A stretch of 64,000 bases of DNA from Palsa-343 sp036269135 (GCA_036269135.1 DATASQ010000052.1:62001-126000); one strand, 5' to 3'; positions 41,127 through 50,322 are shown, numbered from the stretch's first letter. The notes: generated by a model from the sequence alone, not told the origin. Numbers and translations: made by a program.

Positions 41127-44100
41127 TTAGAACTGGAAGGTTCCTTTCATCTGGACAATGCGGGGCGAGGCGTCGCCGCCCAGGCCGCTGCCGAAGATGC
41201 TGGTGGGCGTGCTCACGGTGCCATCGATCAGGCCGAACAGGGGGCTGTTGATGTCGCTGACGGGTTGAGCGAAATTCGGGTGGTTGAGGATGTTGAAGAG
41301 CTGGGCGCCCACAGTGAATTTGCGGCCTTCATGGTGGGAGAAGCCGAAGCCCTTCTGGATCGCGAAATCGGTGTCGAAGTAATGCGGTCCGAAGAAGGCG
41401 TTGCGGCGACCCTGACCGAAACCGGTCGCCGACGCGAAGTTCGACACGTTCAGGCAGGGGGTGCCGGTTCCGGAAGTGAAATTCAGCACCGCCGAGGTCG
41501 AACACTGACGAGCCTGCGGCGCGATCTGATCGGCGAACAGGGTGCCATAGTAGTTCTGGCTCTGGAGGCCGGTGGAGGTGTTGGTGTCGACCACGCTGTA
41601 GGGGAAACCGGTGTGGAAGAAGACCGTGCCGGAGAGTTGCCACAGACTGGTGAGCGCGTGCATGCGGCTGGAGCTGGGCAGCAGGATGACGTAGTTCCCG
41701 GTCACATTGTGGCGGACGTCATAGTCGGCATTGCCGTAGTTCTGCGCGAGGTTATAGGGATTTTCCGGATAGTAAGTATTACCCGGGTTGAAGGGCAGGA
41801 AACCGCCATTGGAAATCTCATCCAGAGCGTGCGAGTAGGTGTAGCTGAAGGTCAGATCGACGTACTTCTCGCGGTGCTGCACGGTGGCGGTGCCGCCGTT
41901 GTAGTTGGAGTCGGCCTCGCTGGTGATGAGGTTGATCTGAGAGAACGAAGGCAGAGGAGCGGTGGCCGGTAATCCCGGGAAACCGTATGCGTTGGCGCTG
42001 TTTTCCTGAACCGGCTCGTGAAATCCGTGATTGCCGACATAGCCGAGCGTCACCGCGGTGGTCCGTCCGAACTGGCGCTGGACCTGCAGGCTCCATTCTT
42101 CGTAGGTCGGGTAGTGGATGGAGGTGGCGGGGGTGGTGAAGTTGATCGGCGCGAAGGTGGGCGCTGCCGCCGCGATGGTGGTGGCGCTGCCGCCGTTCGC
42201 AAAACCGGCGCGGAAGGCTTTCGCATCGTCGGCGGCGATGGCGCTGCCGCTGGCGGGATTGGAGGGATCGAGCAGACCGCCAATGATGGTGAAGGAGACG
42301 TCATTGGGAGGATTGAAGAGGAGCGAGTCGGCAATCGTGCCGGGAAAGACGTCGGAGAAGAGGCCAAAGCCGGCGCGGATCACGAGGTTGCCATTCTGTC
42401 CCGGAGGCGAGAAGGTAAAGCCGACGCGCGGCTCCACGGCAACGGCCTGGTACGAACTGAAGGTCTGCGCCTGGCCGGCGGTGATCAGGGAATTGTAGGG
42501 AACCGAGGCAGCATTGCCGGTAGCGGCTCCGGCCGCGCCCAGCTGATAGGGATCGCCACTCAGGCGAGAGAAGCAGTCGGTGACGCAAATGGGATTGGAG
42601 TTGTGCTCGAAACGGATGCCGTAATCGAGCTTGAAGTTCGGCCGGACACTCCAGTCATCCTGGAGGTAGGCTCCCATCTGGTACATGGCGATGGGAGAGT
42701 GGGTGGTCAGGGGGAAATCCTGCTCGGTGATGAAGGAGTAGCCGTTGTTGAAGGTGAGACCGGGGGCTCCGTCGGCCGCGGCGGCGCCGGGTCCGAAGGC
42801 GACATTGACCGGGTAATTCAACTCGAGCGGATCCCAGTCGGAGACATCGTCGCGCTTGAGGTTCCAGCCGACGCGAATGGTGTGGGCTCCATGGGTGAGG
42901 CTGAGGTCATCCTCCACGCCGTACTGGGTGATATTCCGGCCGTTGAAGAAGTAGCCGTAGGGATTGATCTGATTGAACACATCCGTTGTCCCACCGGGAG
43001 TCAGAGCCTGATCCTGGAACTGGAATCCGCCATAGAAGAGCGACTCGTCGGCGGAAACACTGGGCGGTTCGAAAATCGCGCTGTACCAGGAGCCATACAT
43101 CAGGAACTGGTTCACGATATTCGGCGTGAAGGAGTGGGTCTCCACCATCTGGCCTTCATAGGAGGGCTGGGTGCTGACCAGGTCGAAGGCGGAATTCAGC
43201 GGATCGGTGTAGGAGGGCTGGAAGCCGCGATCCATCTTGTAGCGGCCGAAAACCTTATCGTTGGTGCCGATGTTGTAGTCGAGGCGGCCGGTGAGCAGCC
43301 ATTCATTGGCGCCGGACGACGCCGTGGAGCGGAAGGTGTTGACATCGGGATCCACGACGCCGCTCTCGGCGTATGGAATTGCTCCGGAAGCGCCGGGCGC
43401 ATTGTTGTAGATGGAGAAGAGGTGCTGATAGTAGGGCACCTCAGAAGGATTATTCGCCGTGACAGAACCCAGGACGGATGTCTGATAGGACGCGCTGGGG
43501 ATGAAGACCTGATTGCTGGTGGGGAAGATGAAACGGATGCCTTCGGTATCGAGGAAGAAGAAGAGCTTGTTCTTGAAAATGGGGCCGCCGATGGAGGCCG
43601 CCCACTGGTTGTCGTTCACAAAGGGACGCGGAACGCTCTGTTGGTTGTTGAAGTAGCTGTTGGCGTTCAGAATGCGGCCGTTCCACCAGTAGACCAGGTT
43701 GCCGTGGAACTGGTTGGTGCCGGAGCGGGTGATCTCATTCAGCTGCGCTCCGCCCAGTCCGCCGAACTGCGCGCTGTACGCGTTGCTGGTGACGCTGTCC
43801 TCGGCGATTTCGTTATTGCCGAGCAGAAGGTTGGTGGCTCCGGAATTATTGACGTTAAAGAAGGGATCGTTTTCGTCCGTACCGTTCACGGTGAAGTTGT
43901 TCGAGGTGGCGGGCAGGCCAAAGCTGGAGAAATTGCCGTAGCCGAACATGCCGTTAGCGGCCTGGTTGGTGCTGTTGACCACCGAGCCGGGCGCCAGCTG
44001 GCCCATGAAGGTGATGTCGTTGCCGGGATTCGGCATGTTCTGGATCTGCTCGGTGCTGAAGGTGGTGGTCAGATTGGCGTTCTGCGTCTGCAGGAGAGGC

Positions 44101-44498
44101 GCGGTGGTGGTGACCTGAATGGTCTGGGTGCTGGACCCGAGCTGCAGGGTCAGATTCGCGGCAGTGCCCGTGCCCACGTTCACGGTGACGTGGGTTTCCG
44201 ATGCCTGGAACCCGGTTGCGGCGGCATTGACGGTGTACTGGTCCGGCGGCAGCAGGGCAAAGCGATACACACCGTCCGAGCCGGAAGTGGCCGTCCGAGT
44301 GGCGCCGGTTTCGGTATTCGTCAGGGTGATATGCGCACCGGGAATGACGGCGCCGGTCGGATCGGTAATGGTTCCGGCAATATCGCCCGAGACGGTTGTT
44401 TGCGCGCAAACCTGCGGGGCAAACCAGAAAGAAGCAGGCACGGTCATGACGAAGAAAGAGAGCGAAAGAGCCACTCTTCTAAAAAAAATCCGCGACAT
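41127..44498 (-). CDS. Oar-like TonB-dependent receptor with carboxypeptidase-regulatory N-domain
   Basis: The 1123-residue outer-membrane protein has a signal peptide ending in PQVCAQ and a CarboxypepD_reg beta-sandwich (about 36-115: GTITDPTGAVIPGAHITLTN, GVYRFALLPPDQYTVNA). A plug region follows (LNEITRSGTNQFHGNLVYWW near 240-260), then a long barrel and an aromatic C-terminus QMKGTFQF. These receptors are expanded in acidobacteria and are thought to import carbohydrates or peptides; the substrate is unknown. GGAGGA lies six bases before the ATG. No SusD-like partner is next to it. Confidence 0.9.
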   Translation of the reverse strand: MSRIFFRRVALSLSFFVMTVPASFWFAPQVCAQTTVSGDIAGTITDPTGAVIPGAHITLTNTETGATRTATSGSDGVYRFALLPPDQYTVNAAATGFQASETHVTVNVGTGTAANLTLQLGSSTQTIQVTTTAPLLQTQNANLTTTFSTEQIQNMPNPGNDITFMGQLAPGSVVNSTNQAANGMFGYGNFSSFGLPATSNNFTVNGTDENDPFFNVNNSGATNLLLGNNEIAEDSVTSNAYSAQFGGLGGAQLNEITRSGTNQFHGNLVYWWNGRILNANSYFNNQQSVPRPFVNDNQWAASIGGPIFKNKLFFFLDTEGIRFIFPTSNQVFIPSASYQTSVLGSVTANNPSEVPYYQHLFSIYNNAPGASGAIPYAESGVVDPDVNTFRSTASSGANEWLLTGRLDYNIGTNDKVFGRYKMDRGFQPSYTDPLNSAFDLVSTQPSYEGQMVETHSFTPNIVNQFLMYGSWYSAIFEPPSVSADESLFYGGFQFQDQALTPGGTTDVFNQINPYGYFFNGRNITQYGVEDDLSLTHGAHTIRVGWNLKRDDVSDWDPLELNYPVNVAFGPGAAAADGAPGLTFNNGYSFITEQDFPLTTHSPIAMYQMGAYLQDDWSVRPNFKLDYGIRFEHNSNPICVTDCFSRLSGDPYQLGAAGAATGNAASVPYNSLITAGQAQTFSSYQAVAVEPRVGFTFSPPGQNGNLVIRAGFGLFSDVFPGTIADSLLFNPPNDVSFTIIGGLLDPSNPASGSAIAADDAKAFRAGFANGGSATTIAAAAPTFAPINFTTPATSIHYPTYEEWSLQVQRQFGRTTAVTLGYVGNHGFHEPVQENSANAYGFPGLPATAPLPSFSQINLITSEADSNYNGGTATVQHREKYVDLTFSYTYSHALDEISNGGFLPFNPGNTYYPENPYNLAQNYGNADYDVRHNVTGNYVILLPSSSRMHALTSLWQLSGTVFFHTGFPYSVVDTNTSTGLQSQNYYGTLFADQIAPQARQCSTSAVLNFTSGTGTPCLNVSNFASATGFGQGRRNAFFGPHYFDTDFAIQKGFGFSHHEGRKFTVGAQLFNILNHPNFAQPVSDINSPLFGLIDGTVSTPTSIFGSGLGGDASPRIVQMKGTFQF

Positions 44499-44921
44499 TC
44501 AAATTCCTCCGAAACGGCAATTCATTGTGTGGGTGTGCTGGCCCGGGAACCGATGATGGCTAAGTTGCAAGCGAGCCTGAACGCTTCACGAAAACGGTCC
44601 GCGAAAGGGGCTCGAATCATCGCTGTCGAGCGGCAGGAGCGTGGGCGCTGTCCTGACCGCGTGCGGCAGTGAGTGACCAACGGATTGCCGTTGCACGCCT
44701 GATGCCGTTACTGAAAAGTAACCTGCGCGGTGCTGAAGATTTTATTAAGTAATTATTATTCTTAGAGTTAGAGGGGAGAACGGCGGAGCGACACGCATCG
44801 CCCATTCGGCCGGGGGGAAAGCAAGGGGCCAAACAACGTGGAATCGGGGAGTCCCGATTCATGAATTCATAGGGTTAGACGCTGGTTCTACCAAAAACGG
44901 TAGCAAGTCAAAGGCTACGGA
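44499..44921. other. Intergenic region between the TonB receptor and the DUF507 pair
   Basis: No supported gene. An AT-rich patch (about 44735-44765, ATTTTATTAAGTAATTATTA) stands out against GC-rich surroundings and could hold the TonB promoter. GTTAC-N6-GTAAC occurs at about 44707-44722. A GAATCGGG/CCCGATTC hairpin and the palindrome ATGAATTCAT lie near 44841-44870. Confidence 0.6.
44841..44860. terminator. Hairpin downstream of the DUF507 pair
   Basis: GAATCGGG-N4-CCCGATTC is a perfect 8-bp stem about 60 bases beyond the stop of the minus-strand DUF507 operon. On that strand it is followed by CACGTTGTTTGG, so it may act as a terminator. Confidence 0.4.
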
Positions 44922-45197
44922 TCAGATGCCGAGCTTCTTGACTTCTTCGTTATAGTACTTGCGGTAGAGGATGTCCCACTCCTGGCTGCCTTCAGGGATA
45001 ATGCGGCGCTGGGACTCGATCTTCTGGCGGGCCGCCTGGTCGATGCGCAACTCTTCGAGCAGCAGGTGTTCGAGCGCCTTGCGCGCTTCCTGGCGAATCG
45101 TGTTGCGATCCTCAAGGAAGTCGCACTCGGGAGTTTCGGCGAGAGTGTCGGCCACGACGTGAGCAAGCTTATTCAGTTTGTCGCGGGAGATTCTCAC
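44922..45197 (-). CDS. DUF507 family protein (second of tandem pair)
   Basis: A 91-residue helical protein: MRISRDKLNKLAHVVADTLA, ECDFLEDRNTIRQEARKALE, LRIDQAARQKIESQRRIIPE and a C-terminus with WDILYRKYYNEEVKKLGI. This is the typical DUF507 pattern, known from delta-proteobacteria, Aquificae and acidobacteria, with no established function. It overlaps the preceding paralogue by ATGA. The likely start is the ATG next to that stop. Confidence 0.88.
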   Translation of the reverse strand: MRISRDKLNKLAHVVADTLAETPECDFLEDRNTIRQEARKALEHLLLEELRIDQAARQKIESQRRIIPEGSQEWDILYRKYYNEEVKKLGI

Positions 45198-45472
45198 AGA
45201 ACCGCCTTGTATTTGCGCGCGAGCTCGGTTTTCACCTTTTTGAACATCTCGGAATAGCTGGCGCCGGTGCGCTGCATTTCGTCCTGGTAGGCTTCCAGGA
45301 TGACGCGGACTTCGTCGTTGATGCGGTCCTCGAGGGACAGCTCGTCGAGCAGGCCGGTATAAACGCGCTCCTGCACGGCGGGCGGTTTCGCGGTCTGAAT
45401 CATTTTGGCGTCGATGAGGTGCTTGACGGTGTGGCGCGCCAAATAGCCAACGTACTCACGGGAAAAGATCAT
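45194..45472 (-). CDS. DUF507 family protein (first of tandem pair)
   Basis: A 92-residue helical protein starting MIFSREYVGYLARHTVKHLI and containing LSLEDRINDEVRVILEAYQD and SYSEMFKKVKTELARKYKAV. It is a diverged DUF507 paralogue of the next gene and overlaps it by four bases, so the two are made together and may pair. TATATT lies about 16 bases before the ATG on the minus strand, and a GGGTGCA heptad array lies upstream. Confidence 0.88.
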   Translation of the reverse strand: MIFSREYVGYLARHTVKHLIDAKMIQTAKPPAVQERVYTGLLDELSLEDRINDEVRVILEAYQDEMQRTGASYSEMFKKVKTELARKYKAVL

Positions 45473-45505
45473 CGGAACTCATTTGGAATATAGCACATGG
45501 AAAGA

Positions 45506-45533
45506 GGGTGCAGGGTGCGGGGGACAGGGCGCG
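45506..45533. repeat. Heptad array 7: GGGTGCA, GGGTGCG, GGGGACA, GGGCGCG
   Basis: Four degenerate 7-bp units between the DUF507 pair and rarA, 34 bases upstream of the DUF507 start. Confidence 0.65.
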
Positions 45534-45643
45534 GAAAAACCCTGCGACCCGCTGGGGTTAGGGCGATCCGCGGCGGGTTGGGATAGCGTTCGGAGTCCTG
45601 AATCGAACCGATTCTTCCTCCTTACGTCGGCGCTTCCACGGGG

Positions 45644-45660
45644 GCCGGCCAGGGGCCGGC
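45644..45660. terminator. GC hairpin after rarA
   Basis: GCCGGCC-AGG-GGCCGGC is a perfect 7-bp stem three bases beyond the rarA stop on the minus strand. There is no T run. Confidence 0.35.
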
Positions 45661-45662
45661 GT

Positions 45663-46994
45663 CTAGTCGTGGCGGCGTTTCGAGGCGCGGATGCGGCGGA
45701 TCTCGTCCATGCGCTGAGCGAGGAGTCTTTCACGGCCCTCCTGGGTGGGAAAGTAGTAGCGGCGGCCGGCGAGGGATTCGGGCAGACACTCCATGTCGGC
45801 GACGTGGCCTTCGACGTCGTGGGCGTATTCGTAGCCTTTGCCGTAGTCGAGTTCTTTCATCAGGCGGGTGGGCGCGTTGCGCAGGTGGAGCGGCACCGGC
45901 TCCTGGCGGGCATTCTCAATATCGCCCATGACCTGGCCCCAGGCGGTGTAGACCGCGTTCGATTTGGGCGCGAGCGCAAGATAGACGACGGCCTCGGCCA
46001 GGGCGAGATCGCCTTCGGGCGAGCCGAGGAAGTCCACCATATCGCGGGCCGAGAGACAGAGGTTGAGGGCTTCGGGCGCGGCCAGACCGATGTCCTCGAC
46101 CGCCATGCGGACCACGCGGCGGGCGATGTAGAGCGGATCTTCACCGGCCTTCATCATGCGGCCGAGCCAGTAGAGGGCGGCATCGGCGTCAGAGTTGCGG
46201 ACGGATTTGTGCAGGGCGGAGATGAGGTTGTAGTGCTCCTCGCCCTGCTTGTCGTACATGAGAACCCGCTGCTGGAGGGCCTCGGTGGCGACGGACTTCG
46301 TGATGGTGCCGGCCTCGGTGGCGAGTTTGGCGGCGACTTCGAGCGCGTTGAGCGCGTTGCGGGCGTCGCCGGAAGCGTAACCGGCGAGCAGCTCGAGCGC
46401 GCCTTCGCCGGCGGCCAGGTGCTGGGCGCCTAGCCCGCGCTCGGGATCGCTGAGCGCGCGCTGCAGGAGGGTGAGGATCTGCTCGTCGGTGAGCTGGTGG
46501 AGCGTGTAGACGCGGCAGCGGGAGAGCAGGGCGGAATTGATCTCAAAGGAGGGATTCTCCGTCGTGGCGCCGATGAGGCGGATGGAGCCGCGCTCGACCC
46601 AGGGCAGAAAAGCGTCCTGCTGCGCTTTGTTGAAGCGGTGAATTTCATCGATGAAGAGGATGGTGCGGGTGCCCCAGGAGGCGGCCTTCTCCGCGTCGGC
46701 CATGACCTGCTTGATCTCTTTAATGCCGGCGAGCACGGCGGAGAACTCGATAAAGGTGGCTTTGGTGCTTTCGGCGATGATTTTGGCCAAGGTGGTTTTG
46801 CCCACGCCGGGGGGACCCCAGAAGATCATCGAGGAGGCGTCATCGCGCTCGATCTGGACGCGCAGCGGCTTGCCGGGGCCGAGGAGATGCTCCTGCCCGA
46901 GGAACTCGTCGAGGGTGCGGGGCCGCATGCGCTCAGCCAGCGGAGCGGCCACGGGCACGGTTTTCGCATCGGGAGCGGGTTGAAAGAGGCTCAT
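45663..46994 (-). CDS. rarA: Replication-associated recombination ATPase RarA (MgsA)
   Basis: RarA is a clamp-loader-like AAA+ ATPase acting at stalled forks. The 443 residues have RPRTLDEFLGQEHLLGPGKP, Walker A in FWGPPGVGKTTLAKII, Walker B in TILFIDEIHRFNKAQQD, sensor 1 in LIGATTENPSFEINSALLSR, and the C-terminal tetramerisation region (LYWLGRMMKAGEDPLYIARR). Its start overlaps the stop of the upstream trmH-like gene, forming a two-gene operon. Confidence 0.96.
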   Translation of the reverse strand: MSLFQPAPDAKTVPVAAPLAERMRPRTLDEFLGQEHLLGPGKPLRVQIERDDASSMIFWGPPGVGKTTLAKIIAESTKATFIEFSAVLAGIKEIKQVMADAEKAASWGTRTILFIDEIHRFNKAQQDAFLPWVERGSIRLIGATTENPSFEINSALLSRCRVYTLHQLTDEQILTLLQRALSDPERGLGAQHLAAGEGALELLAGYASGDARNALNALEVAAKLATEAGTITKSVATEALQQRVLMYDKQGEEHYNLISALHKSVRNSDADAALYWLGRMMKAGEDPLYIARRVVRMAVEDIGLAAPEALNLCLSARDMVDFLGSPEGDLALAEAVVYLALAPKSNAVYTAWGQVMGDIENARQEPVPLHLRNAPTRLMKELDYGKGYEYAHDVEGHVADMECLPESLAGRRYYFPTQEGRERLLAQRMDEIRRIRASKRRHD

Positions 46995-47836
46995 GGGTTC
47001 GCCCTCTGCCGCGCGGCCTCATACAAAAGAACGCTGGCGGCGACGGCGGCATTCAGCGATTCCACCGGGCCGGGCGTCGGGATCGATACCAGTTGATCGG
47101 CGCGCTCCACCAGGTCCTGGGAGAGGCCGCTGCCTTCGTTGCCGATGAGCAGGGCGGCGGGGCGGGTCCAGTCTACCTGGGAACAGGGCAGAGCTTCGGC
47201 TCCCGAGGAGCCGGGAACCGCGGCATAGACCGGGATTTTGCGTTCCGCAAGAGCCGCAAAGGCCGGAGCCGGTTTTTCCGCAACGACCGGGACGCGGAAG
47301 GCGGAACCGGCGGAGGCGCGGAGGACCTTGGCGTTCCAGACCGAGACGGTTCCGGCAAGAGCCAGGACGCCGCCGGCTCCGAAGGCTTCCGCGGAGCGGA
47401 TCAGGGTGCCGAAGTTGCCGGGATCCTGGAGGCCGGCGGTGATCAGGATCAGGGGCGCGGGCTGGCTGAAGAGATCGCTGAGAGAGAAACGCGGCGGATC
47501 GGCAAGGGCGGCAATGCCCTGGGGCGATTCGGTTTCGACGGCGCTGTCGAAGACGGGCGGGGTGAGTTCCACGATGGGAACGGAGGCGGGAATGCGCAGG
47601 CGGTCCAGCAGGCGGAGGCGCGCTTCGCGGTGGTGCGGATCGTGCCGGACAAAGACGGTGCGCAGGGAAAGGCCGCTGCGGAGGGCCTCCGCGAGAAGGT
47701 GCTCGCCTTCGAGGGCGATGACTTCGGCCGGATCGCGGCCGGAACGCGAGAAGGCGGCGCGCAATTCCCGGACCCGGGCGTTCTGGCGACTCTGTACAAT
47801 GCTGATGAGGCGCGAGCGCTCGGAAGCCGTCGGCAT
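46991..47836 (-). CDS. SpoU/TrmH-family RNA methyltransferase
   Basis: A SPOUT 2'-O-methyltransferase acting on rRNA or tRNA. The 281 residues have an N-terminal substrate-binding domain (VRELRAAFSRSGRDPAEVIA), then the SpoU motifs LQDPGNFGTLIRSAEAFGAG, LLIGNEGSGLSQ and the knot motif IPTPGPVESLNAAVAASVLL. It overlaps rarA by four bases. The target nucleotide cannot be told from sequence. The start has no ribosome site but a -10 box six bases upstream. Confidence 0.92.
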   Translation of the reverse strand: MPTASERSRLISIVQSRQNARVRELRAAFSRSGRDPAEVIALEGEHLLAEALRSGLSLRTVFVRHDPHHREARLRLLDRLRIPASVPIVELTPPVFDSAVETESPQGIAALADPPRFSLSDLFSQPAPLILITAGLQDPGNFGTLIRSAEAFGAGGVLALAGTVSVWNAKVLRASAGSAFRVPVVAEKPAPAFAALAERKIPVYAAVPGSSGAEALPCSQVDWTRPAALLIGNEGSGLSQDLVERADQLVSIPTPGPVESLNAAVAASVLLYEAARQRANP

Positions 47837-47842
47837 GGGTGG

Positions 47843-47848
47843 ATTCTA
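47843..47848 (-). promoter_or_regulatory. -10 box placed for a leaderless trmH-like transcript
   Basis: On the minus strand TAGAAT ends six bases before the ATG of the SpoU gene and no ribosome site is present, as at rimO and mqnA. Confidence 0.5.
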
Positions 47849-47927
47849 ACCCGCCTGCCAGCCTGATGGGCTCACACGGTTTCATCCAATACAAAGTGCG
47901 ACGCGAATATCCTCGACAGGAGAGGCC

Positions 47928-48575
47928 TTGGCTGCAGAGATTCTGCGCGTGCATCCGGACGAGCCCGAGCCGGACCGGATCGAGTACATTGCGACCTGCA
48001 TCCGCGACGGCAAGGTCGTTGGCATGCCCACGGATACGTTCTACGGGTTGGCCGTGGACCCGGTGAACCTGCATGCGGTGGAGAAGATCTATGAGATCAA
48101 GTCGCGGCTGAAGCACAAGCCGCTCTCGCTGCTGATCGCGAACCTGGCGCAGGCCTACCAGCTGGTGCGGGAGATCAGCTCGTGCTTCGATCTGCTGGCG
48201 GAGCGCTTTTGGCCGGGGCCGCTGACGGTGATTGTGAAGGCCAGTTCGCGGCTGCCGCTGCGCAGCACGGCGAATACCGGGAACGTGGCGCTGCGGATCC
48301 CCGACGCGGCCATTCCGCGAGCGGTGGTGTCCGCGCTGGGCCTGCCGATTACCGCGACCGCGGCCAACCTGGCGGGTTTGCCGGAGTGCACCTATGCGGC
48401 CTGCGTGCGGGACCAGATTGGAGACCGGATTCCGGTGATTGTGGACGGCGGCCCGACCGGACGCAGCCTCGCCACGACCATCGTGGATCTTTCCGGGCCG
48501 GACGGGACCTGGCAAATTCTGCGGGAAGGAGCGATCCCGACGCACGCCATCGCGCTCGCGCTGCAGTCACGATGA
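47928..48575 (+). CDS. tsaC: L-threonylcarbamoyladenylate synthase (Sua5/YciO/YrdC)
   Basis: Makes threonylcarbamoyl-AMP for the t6A modification of ANN-decoding tRNAs. TTG start with AGGAGAGG upstream. The 215 residues have VVGMPTDTFYGLAVDPVNLH, the ATP/bicarbonate-binding KSRLKHKPLSLLI, FWPGPLTVIVKAS, VALRIPDA and ITATAANLAG, typical of YrdC domains. No Sua5 C-terminal domain is present. It overlaps the next gene by ATGA. Confidence 0.93.
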   Translation: MAAEILRVHPDEPEPDRIEYIATCIRDGKVVGMPTDTFYGLAVDPVNLHAVEKIYEIKSRLKHKPLSLLIANLAQAYQLVREISSCFDLLAERFWPGPLTVIVKASSRLPLRSTANTGNVALRIPDAAIPRAVVSALGLPITATAANLAGLPECTYAACVRDQIGDRIPVIVDGGPTGRSLATTIVDLSGPDGTWQILREGAIPTHAIALALQSR

Positions 48576-49225
48576 TTCTTCCGGACGACAATTTGCGGAT
48601 GGCTCGAACGTTCCCGTTAGGGTCGGCTGCCGGATCGCGCCGGCGGCTGTGGCTTTCGACGGCGGGCGTGCTGGTGGCCGGCGCTGTTTTGTGGGTTCTG
48701 TGGGTGGATGGGCGCATCCAGGCATATGCCCATCGCGACGAGGCGCGACCGGCGGACGCAATCGCGGTATTCGGCGCCGCGGAGTATGACGGGCGTCCTT
48801 CGCCGGTGTTGCGCGCGCGGCTGGCACATGCGCTGGATCTCTATCAGCGCGGGCTGGCGCCGATGATCATCACGCTGGGAGGCGGCGACCCCGCAGACCG
48901 CCATTCGGAAGGCGGCGTGGGGCACGATTACCTGATCGCGCAAGGCGTGCCGGAAGAGGCGATCATCGCGGAGACGCAAAGCGACAATACCGAGCAATCC
49001 GCCGAGCGCCTGGCGGTCATCGCCCGCAAAAACAGATTCCGCACCATTGACGTGGTGAGCGACGGGACGCACCTTTTTCGAATTCACGCGATTTGCGAGC
49101 ACGACGGGCTGGAGGTCTACACGTCACCGCGTCCGGTGGGCCGCAGCATCCCGTGGGTGGAGCGGGTGCAGCGCCTGGCCCACGAGATTGCGAGCTACAC
49201 GGCGTGGCGGCTGCACGTGCACTGA
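48572..49225 (+). CDS. YdcF-like DUF218 membrane-anchored protein
   Basis: The 217 residues have one N-terminal membrane helix (about 27-45) and an extracytoplasmic DUF218 domain: ADAIAVFGAAEYDGRPSPVL, RARLAHALDLYQRGLAPMII, GVGHDYLIAQGVPEEAII and SDNTEQSAERLAVIARKN. E. coli relatives (YdcF, ElyC/SanA) bind nucleotides or influence envelope synthesis. It is translationally coupled to tsaC. Confidence 0.85.
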   Translation: MILPDDNLRMARTFPLGSAAGSRRRLWLSTAGVLVAGAVLWVLWVDGRIQAYAHRDEARPADAIAVFGAAEYDGRPSPVLRARLAHALDLYQRGLAPMIITLGGGDPADRHSEGGVGHDYLIAQGVPEEAIIAETQSDNTEQSAERLAVIARKNRFRTIDVVSDGTHLFRIHAICEHDGLEVYTSPRPVGRSIPWVERVQRLAHEIASYTAWRLHVH

Positions 49226-49246
49226 GGCGCGTGACGGCGCGGTGAC

Positions 49247-50107
49247 TTATACGCCGGCGTGGTTGCCCACGCCGAGGATGCGGGCGATTTCGCCATTCCG
49301 CAGCATCTCGGCGGCTTTGTCGAGGGTCACATCGTCAGGAACATGATGGTAGTCGCTGGTGACTTCGTCTTCCTGATCGCCGATGGTTTTGAAAAAGAGC
49401 GCGTGGCCGGAGATGTGGACGTGCATGCCGGTAATCTGCCAGCTGCCGTCGCCAACCTCGGCGCGCTCGATGCTGAATGTGCCGCCGGCATCCAGATGGC
49501 CGAGTAACCCCCAGGCGAACTCCACGGGCTGGTCGAGGCGGCCGCGCAGAGCCTTCAGGCGCATCGCTTTTTCATTCACCACCATCGTTCCCGACATGGC
49601 AGCGAGCACCTTCGCACTCATACTGCCGGGGGAGAAGCTCGGGTTGGGGTGAAAAGACAACGTCACACTGTCGGCGTCGCGATTGACGATGGTCCAGACA
49701 AAGGCGTCGGGCAACAATGTCAGCATTTGGCGCGCCTGCTGCCCATCGTGCTGCGCGTTTTTCTTCTGCAGCGCGCGGAAGGAGGAATCGCTGAGCATTC
49801 GCTGGATGCGATCCAGGTCGGCCTGATGTTCCTGGGCTCCGGGGGGGCGGCCGTGATCTTCGGTGACCATCGAGAGGTTGCCCTGAGGCGTTTCGATGAC
49901 CATCTTCACCAGATCCTTGTCCGGAGACTGGTAGGCGTCGCGATACATCCAGCGGGTGTGGTCGTGGGAGTCGGCCCAGAGCTCGTTGCCGACGACTTTG
50001 CGCACGATCTCCTCGGCCGACTGGGCCCGCGCGGGACGGGGAATGGCCAGCAGTGCGATGGAGAAGAGGAGGGGAAAGGAGCAGCAGATCCCGAGCTTTC
50101 TTTTCAT
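49247..50107 (-). CDS. Secreted hypothetical protein
   Basis: The 286 residues start with a signal peptide (CCSFPLLFSIALLAIPRPARAQ) followed by a mostly beta-rich region with no catalytic motif that I recognise. Blocks that look conserved are EIVRKVVGNELWADSHDHTR, DAYQSPDKDLVKMVIETPQG and ISGHALFFKTIGDQEDEVTS. The overall pattern (outer-membrane-lipid-carrier-like strands, periplasmic) is reminiscent of LolA-type folds, but this is speculative. It converges with the tsaC operon. Confidence 0.75.
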   Translation of the reverse strand: MKRKLGICCSFPLLFSIALLAIPRPARAQSAEEIVRKVVGNELWADSHDHTRWMYRDAYQSPDKDLVKMVIETPQGNLSMVTEDHGRPPGAQEHQADLDRIQRMLSDSSFRALQKKNAQHDGQQARQMLTLLPDAFVWTIVNRDADSVTLSFHPNPSFSPGSMSAKVLAAMSGTMVVNEKAMRLKALRGRLDQPVEFAWGLLGHLDAGGTFSIERAEVGDGSWQITGMHVHISGHALFFKTIGDQEDEVTSDYHHVPDDVTLDKAAEMLRNGEIARILGVGNHAGV

Positions 50108-50322
50108 TGAACAGCTTTCACGCCTGGGGTCGAAGCATTACACACGATGAACATAGGCAGAGATTCTTTATACCGTCAGTCGGGAGGAATTCGCCAGCGG
50201 TTCGCCGCCGGCGCCCTTACTTTGTATGATGCGAATCGCCGGGCAATCCATGGGTTGCCTGGGGAGGCGGGATCCGGCGCAGGGGAACCAGCCGGTACAA
50301 TATCCGGGAGAGACCGATAAAT

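Noticed and set aside
42018..44672. An 884-codon open frame antisense to the TonB receptor
   Set aside because: Low-complexity Gly/Val/Glu/Ile-rich product with no family motifs. It mirrors the codon pattern of a well-supported gene on the other strand, as is common in GC-rich DNA.
44707..44722. Second BlaI operator (GTTAC-N6-GTAAC)
   Set aside because: Shorter arms and a 6-base rather than 5-base centre than the blaI dyad, and not adjacent to a start codon. Probably chance.
44617..44862. Small minus-strand frame of 81 codons in the TonB upstream region
   Set aside because: Crosses the AT-rich promoter patch, with no ribosome site or recognisable protein pattern.
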